Source: Mycobacterium sp. E3251 (lineage in GTDB: Bacteria > Actinomycetota > Actinomycetes > Mycobacteriales > Mycobacteriaceae). From it: 64,000 nt of DNA. The stretch's first letter is position 1. The number at the start of each line of letters is the position of its first letter. The stretch is taken from NCBI RefSeq assembly GCF_001666835.1, contig NZ_LZJF01000200.1, positions 1-64,000 on the forward strand, written 5' to 3'. Shown here one piece after another: positions 1 to 8,662 of the stretch. The notes below the pieces were generated by a model, which did no database searches, was not told the origin of the DNA, and saw only the letters and a list, made by a program, of their open reading frames with translations. A program made the position numbers and the translations under genes.

Positions 1-170
1 GCGCGGCCGCTACCGGGTGGTGCTGCTCGACGAATACCAGGACACCGGCCACGCCCAGCGGGTCGCCCTGTCGGCTCTGTTCGGCGGTGGCGTCGACGAC
101 GGGTTGGCCCTGACCGCCGTCGGCGATCCGATCCAGTCGATCTACGGCTGGCGCGGCGCCTCGGCGACCA
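1..170. repeat. Left arm of a perfect inverted repeat at the window edge
   Basis: Bases 1-170 are the exact reverse complement of 927-1096: base p matches the complement of base 1097-p, and identity stops between 170 and 171. The copied segment encodes the Walker B region of AdnB (DEYQD) and the following GDPIQ motif, so here it appears on the opposite strand from the gene. The arm may extend further left than the window. A fold-back chimera or misassembly at a contig end is the likeliest cause; a real inverted duplication would cut adnB short. Confidence 0.95.
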
Positions 171-1905
171 GGTCCGGCAGCGAATGGTCCAGATGGCCGC
201 GCAGGGCGCGCAGTTCGCCGGCCAGCGCCGTGAGACGCTGATACCCCGCGGCCGAATACCCTTCGGGCGGGCCGGGATCGGCGATGGCGTCGGCCAGGCA
301 CGCCGTGTCGGCGTCCGGGCCGGCGGACATCGCGATCGCCTCCGGCGCGGATGAACCGCCCGCGCCCAGCCCTTCGCCGAGCTTTCGGGCGCGCCGCCAG
401 AGCGCGGCGATGTCCCGACCACCGAGGCGCCAGCGCGGACCCGTGAGTACCCGCATCGCCGCCGCGCCGGCCGTCGGGTCGGCGACGAGCCGCAGCATGG
501 CCACAACGTCGGCGACCTCGGGGATGGACAGCAGCCCCGCCAATCCGATGACCTCGACCGGGACTCCGCGGGCGCGCAGGGCGTCGGCGATGGGGGCGGC
601 GTCGGCGTTGCGGCGCACCAGAACCGCGGCGGTCGGCGGGCTCACTCCGTCGGCCCGGGCGCCCCGGTACCGCGCGGCGAGCTCGTCGGCGATCCACTCG
701 CGCTCGGCGTGCACATCGGGAAGCAACGCGCAGCGGACGGTTCCGGGCGGGGCGTCCGGGCGCGGCCGCAGCGCGTGTACCGCGACCGACCGGCGGCGCG
801 CCTCCGCCGAGATCGCGTTGGCCAGTTGCAGGGTCCGCGGCGGGTTGCGCCAGCTGGTCCGCAGCTCCAGGACCGGCGCCGGGGCGCCGTCGGAGAGGGG
901 GAAGTCGGTGGTGAAGCGCGGGAGATTGGTCGCCGAGGCGCCGCGCCAGCCGTAGATCGACTGGATCGGATCGCCGACGGCGGTCAGGGCCAACCCGTCG
1001 TCGACGCCACCGCCGAACAGAGCCGACAGGGCGACCCGCTGGGCGTGGCCGGTGTCCTGGTATTCGTCGAGCAGCACCACCCGGTAGCGGCCGCGCAGGT
1101 CGGCACCGACCTGCGGGAAGTTCGCCGCCAGCCGCGCCGCGCAGGCCATCTGCACGCCGAAGTCCATCGTCTTCGCGGCACGCATGCGCTCGTTCAGCGC
1201 GTCGAGCAGCGGCACCAGCTCGGCCCGCTGGGTCTGGGTGTCCAGCAGCCGCAGCAACCACTGGCTGGGGCCGCGGTCGCGCTGATAGGGGCCCGGCGGC
1301 AGCGCGTGGATCAGCCGCTCCAGCTCCACGTGGGTATCGCCGAGCTGGCGGGTGTCCACCAGGTGTTCGGCTAGCTGACCCCACAACCGCAGCACGATTG
1401 ACGTGACCGCGGCGGGGGTCTTGTCGGTGCGCAGCTCGCCCCGGTACCCGCTGACCACGTCGAACGCCAGCTGCCACAGCTCGGTCTCGCCGAGCAGCCG
1501 GGTGTCGGGCTCGATGGGCAGCAGCAGACCGTAGTCGCGGATCAACGAACCGGCGAACGCGTGGTAGGTGCTGACCGTCGGCGCGCCCGCCGGCTCCGCG
1601 GGGGCCGCGCCGTCGGGACCCAAGCCGACGCCGGCCAGCCGGGCCAGCCGGGACCGGACCCGGCGCAACAGCTGGCCGGCGGCCTTGCGGGTGAACGTCA
1701 ATCCGAGCACCTGGCCGGGTTCGGCGTAGCCGTTGGCGACGAGCCACACCACCCGCGCGGCCATGGTCTCGGTTTTGCCCGCACCGGCACCGGCGATGAC
1801 GACCAGCGGCCCGGGCGGTGCCGCGATCACGGCGGACTGCTCCTCGGTGGGCGGGAAAAGCCCGAGCGCACCGGCCAATTCGGCCGGACTGTAGCGCGGG
1901 TTCAC
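171..1905 (-). CDS. adnB: AdnB helicase-nuclease subunit, 3' part missing
   Basis: N-terminal half of AdnB (Rv3201c type), the lead motor subunit of the mycobacterial AdnAB helicase-nuclease that resects DNA double-strand breaks. About 578 codons are present; the family is about 1,100 residues, so the rest of the motor and the RecB-like nuclease domain are absent. The Walker A motif AGAGAGKT is at residues 38-45, DEYQD (Walker B) near 279-283 and the GDPIQSIYGWRGA motif near 307-319. The GTG start at 1905 overlaps the adnA stop (GTGA), which points to translational coupling. Coding sequence is lost at 170, where the sequence folds back on itself. Continuing through the fold-back, the frame meets a TAG at 142-144. 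Confidence 0.9.
927..1096. repeat. Right arm of the inverted repeat, inside adnB
   Basis: This is the in-place copy of the 170-bp sequence that recurs inverted at 1-170. It lies in uninterrupted adnB coding sequence and encodes the expected UvrD-family motifs in order, so it is the original copy. The two arms are separated by 756 bp (171-926) of normal adnB sequence. Confidence 0.95.
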
Positions 1906-4900
1906 TGCGCCGCCCCGTCGGCGTGGGCCGGACATGAAGGCCGCAGCGGACAGTGCGAGCAGCCGTCGTTGCGCCGGGCGATGAACCGCGGCCCGGCGGT
2001 CACCCCGGCGGCGCGCCGAACCAGCCGGCGCCACTCGTCGCGGGCGGCCGGTGTCAGCGGATCCTGCTCGCGCTCGGTGGCGCCCGACGCCCCGGGCTTG
2101 CCCAGGTAGACCAGCCGCGCCCCACCGGGCTCCGAACCCGCGGCCACCATGCCCTCGGCCACGGCCAGCTGATACATCGCCAGCTGGGCGTGCTGTTGGG
2201 CGTCGTCCTTGCTGACCGGCGTTTTGCCGGTCTTGATGTCCACGATCACCAGCCGGCCGGCTGCATCGCGCTCCAGCCGGTCGACCCGGCCGCACAGCCG
2301 GACGTCGCCGCCATCGCCGTCGTCGGATGTTGCCAGGGTGCCGTCGATCTCGACCTCGACGCCCACCTCGGTCAGCACGCCCCGGGTCTGCGCCCGCCAC
2401 TCGACGAAGGCCTCGATCATCGCGCGGTGGCGGGCCAGTTCGTTGGCCGAATGCCACTCGGCCTCGAAGGGCAGATGGCGCCAGGCCCGGTCCAGCTCGG
2501 CCAGCAATTCCGATTCGCTCCGCTGCGGTTCGGCGACCAGGGCGTGCAGCACCGAGCCGATGGTGGAACGCAGATCGCGCGGGTTGGTGCCGCCGTGCCG
2601 TTCGGCCAGCCAGCGCAGCGGGCAGTCGTTGAGCATCTGCAGGGTCGACGGGGTCAAGGTGACGGCATCGTCGTCGCCATGCAGGGGTTCGCTGGTGCTG
2701 ACGGGGATCAGGCCGTGCCAGCCGGCCGGGTCGGCGCCCGGGACGCCGGCGCGGGCGAGGCGCGCCAATTGCGTTGCGGCACAAGCGCGGGCGGCGTCGT
2801 CGATCGTGCCGTCGGGCGCGCACGCGACGCCGCGCAGCCGGCCGACCAGCGCGGCAGCGGACAGCACCCGGGGCGCTGAGATGGGTTGCGCGGCAGCGGG
2901 ATCGCAGTCGCCATCGGTCCACGGTGCGAGCTCGTAGCAGAACGACGACGGCAGCGCGGCCTCGTTGTCCCCGCGGTCCGAGTCGCCGTCTACGGCGGTG
3001 ACCAGCAACCGGCGGCGGGCCCGGCCCATCGCCGCCACCAGCAGCCGGCGTTCCTCGGCCAGCAGCGGCGCCCGCACCGACGCGTCCTCGGTGACGCCGT
3101 CGAGCACGTCCAGCAACCGCTGGGTGCCCAGCACACCGCCGCGCGGAACCGTGTTGGGCCACAATCCCTCTTGCAGCCCGGCGATGACCACCAGGTCCCA
3201 TTCGTGTCCCAGCGCGGCGTGCGCGCTGAGCACCCGCACCCGCTCCACGGGTGACACCGGCTCCCGGTTCACGCTCGGCAGGTGCAGCGCGGCGATGTGC
3301 TCGACAAGGCCGCGCAGCGACGCACCCGACGTGCGGGACACGTACTGATCGGTGATGTCGAACAGCGCGGTCACCGCCTCCAGGTCCCGGGTGGCCTGGG
3401 CGCCGGCGGTGCCGCCGCGCTCGGCGGCCGACAGCCAGCGACGCTGCAGGCCGGACCGGTTCCAGGCGGCCCACAGCGTGTAGCGCGGGTCTTGTCCCGC
3501 ACGATGGCAGCGCGCCGCCGCGTCCAGCACCGCACGCACCCGCTGCACCGGGCGGAACTGCGGGCCCGATGGCGGCGGGTCAGCGAACAGCGCCTCGGCC
3601 AGCAGGTCCGCGACATCGCCCGGCGCGCGACCGGGGTTGGCGCGCTGCAGCGTTCGGCGCAGCTGGCGCAGCGAAACCGGGTCGACCCGACCGATGGGAC
3701 CGGTCAGCAACGCCAGGGCCCGTTCGCCGTCGAGCCCGTCGGCGGTGGCGGCCAGGACGGTGAGCAGCGCCCGGGCCGCGGGCTCGCCGGACAGCGGTCC
3801 GCTGGTCGCGGGCGCGGCCACCGGCACCCCGGCGGCGGCCAGCGCGCGGGGCAACAACGCGCCGGCCCGTGGCACCGATCGGACGACGACCGCCATCTGC
3901 GACCACGGCACCCCGTCGACCAGGTGCGCACGCCGGAGCGCGTCGGCGATCATCGCCGCCTCCGCGTGCGCCGACGCCGCCAGGCGCACCGTGACCGAGC
4001 CCTCGTCGGGCCCGCTACCCTCGATCCGCTTGCCGTCGCTGCCGCCGGGCAGTCGCTGCGCGATGCCGCTGACGGCGCGCGCCACCGCCGGGGCGCAGCG
4101 ATGCGAGACCGTCAACGTCACCGCAGGCGAATCCCCGTGGAGCAGGCCGGCGGATTCGCCGCCCCGGAAGCCGAACACCGCCTGATTGGGATCGCCGGCG
4201 ATCACGGCCAGCTCGGCGCCCGCCGCGAGCACCCGGACCAGGTGGGCCGCCTGCGGGTCGAGCTGCTGAGCGTCATCGACCAACAAGAGCCGCACCCGGC
4301 CCCGCTCGGCGGCCAGCAGCTCGGGATCGACCGCGAAGGCCTCCAGGGCGGCCCCCACCAGTTCCGCGGCGCCCAGCGCGGGCGTCGTCGCCTGTGGCGC
4401 AGCCGTCCCGACCGCCGCCCGCAGCAGCATCACCTGCTCGTACTGCCGGGCGAACTGGCCGGCGGCCGTCCATTCCGGGCGCCGGCACCGGCGGCCCAGG
4501 CGCTCGAGTTCCTGCGGATCAACACCGCGTTCTGCGCAGCGCGCCAGCATGTTTCGCAGCTCGGTGGCGAAGCCCGCGGTGGCCAGCGCGGGTTTCAGGT
4601 GGGTGGGCCACGCCGTCGCCGCGCGCGGCCCGTCCTCGAGGTCACCGGCCAGCAGCTCCCGGATGATCGCGTCCTGTTCGGCGCTGGTGACCAGCCGCGG
4701 GGGCGCGTCACCGGCGCGCTCGGCGGCCCGCCGCAGCACCGCGTAGGCGTAACCGTGCACGGTGCGCACCAACGGTTCGCGGACTGCGGCCCGGCAGGGC
4801 CCGGTCGAGCGCGCCCGCAACAACGCCGTCGTCAAGGTGCTGCGCGCCTTCATGCCCAGCCGGCCGGAACCGGTAAGCAGCAGAACCGATTCCGGGTTGA

Positions 4901-5039
4901 GACCCGCGTCGATCTGGGCGACCGCGGCGTCGACCAGCAGGCTGCTCTTACCGGTGCCCGGCCCGCCCAACACTCGGACCGGCCCGCGCACGCCGGGCGC
5001 CAGCAGAGCCCGCGCCTCGGTGTCCCAGGTGTACGACAT
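1902..5039 (-). CDS. adnA: AdnA helicase-nuclease subunit
   Basis: AdnA (Rv3202c type), partner of AdnB, 1,045 residues, the usual family length. The N-terminal UvrD-like domain has a Walker A variant GGPGTGKSS near residues 25-33 and a DDAQQLD Walker B-like motif. The C-terminal RecB-like nuclease shows GSVLHAL, GRVDRLE, VDIKTGK and the QLAMYQ motif. Cysteines in NDCPLRW and in CSHCPLRPSC fit an iron-sulfur cluster as in AddB-type nucleases. ATG at 5039 (MSYTWD) is preferred; an in-frame TTG at 5051 would add four residues. It is the first gene of adnA-adnB and is transcribed divergently from the small gene at 5148. Confidence 0.92.
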   Translation of the reverse strand: MSYTWDTEARALLAPGVRGPVRVLGGPGTGKSSLLVDAAVAQIDAGLNPESVLLLTGSGRLGMKARSTLTTALLRARSTGPCRAAVREPLVRTVHGYAYAVLRRAAERAGDAPPRLVTSAEQDAIIRELLAGDLEDGPRAATAWPTHLKPALATAGFATELRNMLARCAERGVDPQELERLGRRCRRPEWTAAGQFARQYEQVMLLRAAVGTAAPQATTPALGAAELVGAALEAFAVDPELLAAERGRVRLLLVDDAQQLDPQAAHLVRVLAAGAELAVIAGDPNQAVFGFRGGESAGLLHGDSPAVTLTVSHRCAPAVARAVSGIAQRLPGGSDGKRIEGSGPDEGSVTVRLAASAHAEAAMIADALRRAHLVDGVPWSQMAVVVRSVPRAGALLPRALAAAGVPVAAPATSGPLSGEPAARALLTVLAATADGLDGERALALLTGPIGRVDPVSLRQLRRTLQRANPGRAPGDVADLLAEALFADPPPSGPQFRPVQRVRAVLDAAARCHRAGQDPRYTLWAAWNRSGLQRRWLSAAERGGTAGAQATRDLEAVTALFDITDQYVSRTSGASLRGLVEHIAALHLPSVNREPVSPVERVRVLSAHAALGHEWDLVVIAGLQEGLWPNTVPRGGVLGTQRLLDVLDGVTEDASVRAPLLAEERRLLVAAMGRARRRLLVTAVDGDSDRGDNEAALPSSFCYELAPWTDGDCDPAAAQPISAPRVLSAAALVGRLRGVACAPDGTIDDAARACAATQLARLARAGVPGADPAGWHGLIPVSTSEPLHGDDDAVTLTPSTLQMLNDCPLRWLAERHGGTNPRDLRSTIGSVLHALVAEPQRSESELLAELDRAWRHLPFEAEWHSANELARHRAMIEAFVEWRAQTRGVLTEVGVEVEIDGTLATSDDGDGGDVRLCGRVDRLERDAAGRLVIVDIKTGKTPVSKDDAQQHAQLAMYQLAVAEGMVAAGSEPGGARLVYLGKPGASGATEREQDPLTPAARDEWRRLVRRAAGVTAGPRFIARRNDGCSHCPLRPSCPAHADGAAQ

Positions 5040-5147
5040 GGCTGCATGCAATCACCAGGGTCTGACAAGCCGCCCGGCCCGCGTCGCCGCCGACCCCTAG
5101 GCTGGAGACCGCACGCAGCCCGACGAACGGTGAGGAGGTAGGTGATC

Positions 5148-5348
5148 GTGACGAACGTCGAACCCGGTTTTCCCAGCGACGAAGCGCCCGAAGGTGACGC
5201 CGCGGAACAATTGCAGCCCGTCGACTTCGACGACGAAGTCGGCTTGGACACCGAGTATCTGACCGCTGCCGACCGCGAGGCCAACGAGGCCGACGTGATC
5301 GAGCAGGCCTACGTCGTCCCCACCGAGGACGAGTGGGACGAACGCTGA
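5148..5348 (+). CDS. Small acidic conserved hypothetical protein
   Basis: A 66-residue, strongly acidic protein rich in Glu and Asp and without Cys, membrane segments or a signal peptide. I do not recognise a named domain. GAGGAGG at 5132-5138 is a near-perfect Shine-Dalgarno sequence. It sits nine bases before the GTG at 5148 but only three before the GTG at 5142, so 5148 is the better start. The gene lies between divergent adnA and lipV and ends 47 bp before lipV, so it is probably co-transcribed with lipV. Confidence 0.72.
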   Translation: MTNVEPGFPSDEAPEGDAAEQLQPVDFDDEVGLDTEYLTAADREANEADVIEQAYVVPTEDEWDER

Positions 5349-5395
5349 CGCGCCCGCGCGCGGGTGGACGTGGCGGTGACTGGCACGATCGACGG

Positions 5396-6181
5396 GTGAC
5401 CGCGGATCTCCATGTGCACCGCTACGGCCCGCCGGGGCCGGTGCGAGTGCTGGCGCTGCACGGCTTGACCGGCCACGGGCAGCGGTGGCAGCAGCTGGCC
5501 GGCCTCCTACCCGAAATCACCTTCGCCGCACCGGATCTGATCGGTCACGGCCGGTCGTCATGGGCGGCGCCGTGGACCATCGACGCTAACGTTGCGGCGA
5601 TGGCCGCGCTGCTCGACGACGACGCCGAGGCGCCGGTGCTGGTGGTGGGGCACTCCTTCGGCGGCGCACTCGCCATGCAGCTGGCCGCGATGCGGCCGGA
5701 CCGGGTGGCGGCGCTGCTGCTGCTGGACCCGGCGGTCGGATTGGACGGCGCGTGGATGCGGCAGATCGCCGACGCGATGCTGGCCTCGCCCGACTACCCC
5801 GACGCCGAGGAAGCGCGCCTGGAAAAGCTGCACGGCTCCTGGTCGGACGTCGACCCCGCGCTGCTCGACGCCGAGATCGACGAGCATCTGATCGAGCTGC
5901 CGGGCGGCCGGTACGGCTGGCGGGTGAGCCTGCCGGCGATGATGTCGTACTGGAGCGAGTTGGCCCGCGAAGTCGTGTTCCCGCCGGCCGGGACGCCGAC
6001 GGTCCTGGTGCGGGCCAAGCGCACCTCGCCGCCGTACGTCGGCGACCACCTCATCGCCGGGCTGCAGGACCGGTTGGGATCGGATTTCCGGCTGCTGGAT
6101 TTCGATTGCAACCACATGGTGCCCTACGCCGCGCCCGCGGAGGTGGCGGCGCTGACGCGCGAGCTGCTGGAAGCCCGCTGA
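5396..6181 (+). CDS. lipV: Alpha/beta hydrolase, LipV type
   Basis: A serine hydrolase of the alpha/beta fold family, about 261 residues (Rv3203 position). It has the oxyanion-hole segment LHGLTGHG near residue 21, the nucleophile elbow GHSFGG with Ser near 87, and a likely catalytic His in CNHMVPY near the C-terminus. The acid residue is not obvious by eye. There is no signal peptide, so it is probably cytosolic. The GTG at 5396 is chosen because upstream starts would overlap the preceding gene; the ribosome binding site is weak and the start is uncertain. The next gene, an alkyltransferase-like protein, begins two bases after the stop. The substrate is unknown. Confidence 0.8.
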   Translation: MTADLHVHRYGPPGPVRVLALHGLTGHGQRWQQLAGLLPEITFAAPDLIGHGRSSWAAPWTIDANVAAMAALLDDDAEAPVLVVGHSFGGALAMQLAAMRPDRVAALLLLDPAVGLDGAWMRQIADAMLASPDYPDAEEARLEKLHGSWSDVDPALLDAEIDEHLIELPGGRYGWRVSLPAMMSYWSELAREVVFPPAGTPTVLVRAKRTSPPYVGDHLIAGLQDRLGSDFRLLDFDCNHMVPYAAPAEVAALTRELLEAR

Positions 6182-6183
6182 TC

Positions 6184-6486
6184 GTGGCGGCGGTCACCGA
6201 TGAGCAGGTCGAGCGGGTGCGCGCGCTGGTCGCGGCGATTCCACCGGGCAGGGTCGCCACCTACGGCGACATCGCCAGCGTCGCAGGGCTTTCCAGCCCG
6301 CGCATCGTCGGCTGGATCATGCGGACCGACTCCTCGGACCTGCCGTGGCACCGGGTGATCACCGCATCGGGTCGCCCGGCGCCTCATCTGAGCACCCGGC
6401 AGCTCGAGCTGCTGCGGGCCGAAGGGGTCCTGGCCACCGATGGCCGGATCGCGTTGCGCGAGGTGCGTTACGACTTCGGGCGCTAG
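6184..6486 (+). CDS. Alkyltransferase-like protein (ATL)
   Basis: A 100-residue relative of O6-alkylguanine-DNA alkyltransferase (Rv3204 position). The active-site PCHRV motif of true alkyltransferases reads PWHRV here. Trp in place of the acceptor Cys is the hallmark of ATL proteins, which bind O6-alkylguanine and flag it for nucleotide excision repair rather than removing the alkyl group. The DNA-binding stretch PPGRVATYGDIA is conserved. The GTG start at 6184 lies two bases after the lipV stop, so the two are probably co-transcribed. The stop overlaps the convergent gene by four bases. Confidence 0.88.
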   Translation: MAAVTDEQVERVRALVAAIPPGRVATYGDIASVAGLSSPRIVGWIMRTDSSDLPWHRVITASGRPAPHLSTRQLELLRAEGVLATDGRIALREVRYDFGR

Positions 6487-7337
6487 AGCACCAGCCGCAC
6501 CAGCGCCGCGGTGCGGGCCAGCCCGGGGAATGCCTCGGCGGTGGATCGCGGATGCAACGCATGGACCGCCAGGCGAAACATCAAGGCGCGCAACAACATC
6601 TGCGGCCACTCCGGCAGCGCGTTCCAACGTTCGATGAGTCCGTCGTCGGCCTCGCCCCAGGACAGGGCGTCGACGACGACGACGCCCGCCGCCCACGACG
6701 CGGGCCGCCAGTACGGGGTGATGTCGGTGATTCCCGGGGCGGCGGTGCCGATGAAAAGCACTGTCCCGTAAAGGTCTCCGTGCACCAGCTGGTTCGGGCT
6801 CTTGGTCGGACGGCGCAAGGTGGCCAGCTGGTTGATCAGCTCCACCGACCGCTCCGCGTCGGCCGTAGGCGGCGCGGTGCGGGCGCCCGGGGGCACGGAG
6901 GCCAACGGCCGCTCCTCCCAGGCGGCACGGTCGGCGGCGATGAAGATGTCCACGTCGCCCCACGGCGCGGTGGGGCCCTGGGTGAGAAATCGGGGGCGTT
7001 CCAGTTTGCCGGTCGCCTCGTGCAGGCGCACCGCCGCCGAGACGACTTCGTCGTGCCGCGGTTCGGGTGTGCCGGCGACGAAGGTATCCGCCCGCCATCC
7101 GGAAACCACGTAACGCCCGTCCGTCGAGCGGACCGGGCGGGCCAGCCGAACACCGTCGACGAACAGGGTCTCCCGCACGCGGGCCGACCAGGCCGCCCGG
7201 GCGTGATCGGCCACCAGCGACAGGACGACCTCACCGCAGCGCCAGCCGCCTTCCCAGCTAGCGCCCAGATAGACGGGCTTGACGCCGGTCAAACCAAACG
7301 CCGCCAGCACATGCTCCGGCGGTGGTTCGACAGTCAC
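6483..7337 (-). CDS. TIGR02569-type, kinase-like conserved protein
   Basis: A 284-residue actinobacterial protein at the Rv3205c position. The LVHGDLYGTVLF motif resembles the catalytic HGDL loop of aminoglycoside phosphotransferase-fold kinases, followed by an ITDITPYWRP segment in place of the usual metal-binding loop. Its length and motifs fit the actinobacterial TIGR02569 family. No substrate is known to me and an active kinase is not assured. It follows moeZ by 36 bp in the same direction, so it is probably the last gene of the DUF3152-moeZ-Rv3205c transcription unit. Confidence 0.72.
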   Translation of the reverse strand: MTVEPPPEHVLAAFGLTGVKPVYLGASWEGGWRCGEVVLSLVADHARAAWSARVRETLFVDGVRLARPVRSTDGRYVVSGWRADTFVAGTPEPRHDEVVSAAVRLHEATGKLERPRFLTQGPTAPWGDVDIFIAADRAAWEERPLASVPPGARTAPPTADAERSVELINQLATLRRPTKSPNQLVHGDLYGTVLFIGTAAPGITDITPYWRPASWAAGVVVVDALSWGEADDGLIERWNALPEWPQMLLRALMFRLAVHALHPRSTAEAFPGLARTAALVRLVL

Positions 7338-7373
7338 ACGGGTAGCCTAGACGAGGTCACGTGCCCTATCGGG

Positions 7374-8570
7374 TCAGTACATCACCATGTCGGGTTGCAT
7401 CTGCTGCGCCCACGCCACGATGCCGCCCTGCAGGTGCACCGCGTCGGGGAATCCGGCCTTTTGCACCGCCACCAGCGCCTCGGCCGAGCGCACCCCCGTC
7501 TTGCAGTACAGCACCGGCATGCGGTCCTGCGGCAGCTTTGCCAGACCCTCACCAGAGTTGATCGACGACTGCGGGATCAGCTGGGCCCCATCGATGTGGT
7601 TTATCTCCCACTCGACGGGCTCACGAACGTCGATCAACGCCAGTTTCTTTCCCGAATCCAGTAATTCGCGCAATTCCCGCGGGGTGATCGCGGAGCCGGT
7701 GACAACTGCACCGGCGTCGTCGGGGGCCGCACCGCAATACTGCTCGTAGTCGATCAGCTCGGTGATCTTCGGGCGGAAGGCGTCGTCGGGGTCCCGGCGG
7801 ATCGTGATGGTGCGGTAGGACATCTCCAGGGCGTCGTAGATCATCAACCGGCCCAGCAGCGATTCGCCGATCCCGGTGATGAGTTTGATCGCCTCGGTGC
7901 CCATCACCGACGCGATGGAGGCGCAGACGATGCCCAGCACGCCGCCTTCGGCGCACGACGGCACCGTGCCGGGTGGCGGCGGCTCCGGGTAGAGGTCGCG
8001 GTAGTTGAGGCCCCGCCCGCCCGGCGCGTCCTCCCAGAAGACCGAGACCTGGCCCTCGAATCGGTAGATCGATCCCCACACGTACGGCTTGCCGGCCAGC
8101 ACGGCGGCGTCGTTGACCAGATACCGGGTGGCGAAGTTGTCGGTGCCGTCCAGGATCAGGTCGTACTGCGAGAACAGGTCGACGGCGTTGCTCGAGTCCA
8201 GCCGGAACTCGTGCAGGCGCACCCGGACCAACGGGTTGATCGCGGCGATCGACTCGCTCGCCGACTGCGCCTTGGAGCGCCCGACGTCGGCCACGCCGTG
8301 GATGATCTGGCGCTGCAGGTTGGAGTCGTCGACGACGTCGAAGTCGACGATGCCGATCGTGCCGACGCCGGCAGCGGCCAGGTACAGCAGCGCCGGCGCG
8401 CCGAGCCCGCCCGCGCCGATCACCAGCACCTTCGCGTTCTTGAGCCGCTTCTGCCCGTCCACTCCCAGGTCGGGGATGATCAGGTGCCGGCTGTAACGGG
8501 CCACCTCATCGCGGGTCAGCTGGTCTGCCGGCTCGACGAGAGGCGGCAGTGCTGTCTGCGGTGTCGGCAC
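7374..8570 (-). CDS. moeZ: MoeZ adenylyltransferase/sulfurtransferase
   Basis: A 398-residue two-domain enzyme (Rv3206c, also called moeB1). The N-terminal ThiF/MoeB E1-like domain has IGAGGLG at 51-57, NLQRQ near 84-88, DGTDN at 141-145 and a conserved Cys near 206 (VPSCAEGG). The C-terminal rhodanese domain has the sulfur-carrying Cys in YCKTGVRS near residue 356. Enzymes of this type adenylate and thiocarboxylate small carrier proteins such as MoaD2 (molybdopterin) and CysO (cysteine synthesis). The surrounding operon does not indicate which carrier is used. Confidence 0.92.
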   Translation of the reverse strand: MPTPQTALPPLVEPADQLTRDEVARYSRHLIIPDLGVDGQKRLKNAKVLVIGAGGLGAPALLYLAAAGVGTIGIVDFDVVDDSNLQRQIIHGVADVGRSKAQSASESIAAINPLVRVRLHEFRLDSSNAVDLFSQYDLILDGTDNFATRYLVNDAAVLAGKPYVWGSIYRFEGQVSVFWEDAPGGRGLNYRDLYPEPPPPGTVPSCAEGGVLGIVCASIASVMGTEAIKLITGIGESLLGRLMIYDALEMSYRTITIRRDPDDAFRPKITELIDYEQYCGAAPDDAGAVVTGSAITPRELRELLDSGKKLALIDVREPVEWEINHIDGAQLIPQSSINSGEGLAKLPQDRMPVLYCKTGVRSAEALVAVQKAGFPDAVHLQGGIVAWAQQMQPDMVMY

Positions 8571-8662
8571 CCGCTCCTCCTCGGTCTCGCGTCGCGGTTG
8601 TCCACCACCATCATCCCAGCAGCCGCCGAAGTGGACGGCAATGAATTCAACGTGCCGAGCGG

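Noticed and set aside
142..241. Apparent small helicase fragment on the plus strand near the window start
   Set aside because: It is only the inverted copy of adnB sequence within the fold-back repeat, not a gene.
3282..5141. Plus-strand open frame of 619 codons opposite adnA
   Set aside because: It is a shadow frame rich in Arg, Gly and Gln with no domain; adnA on the other strand is complete.
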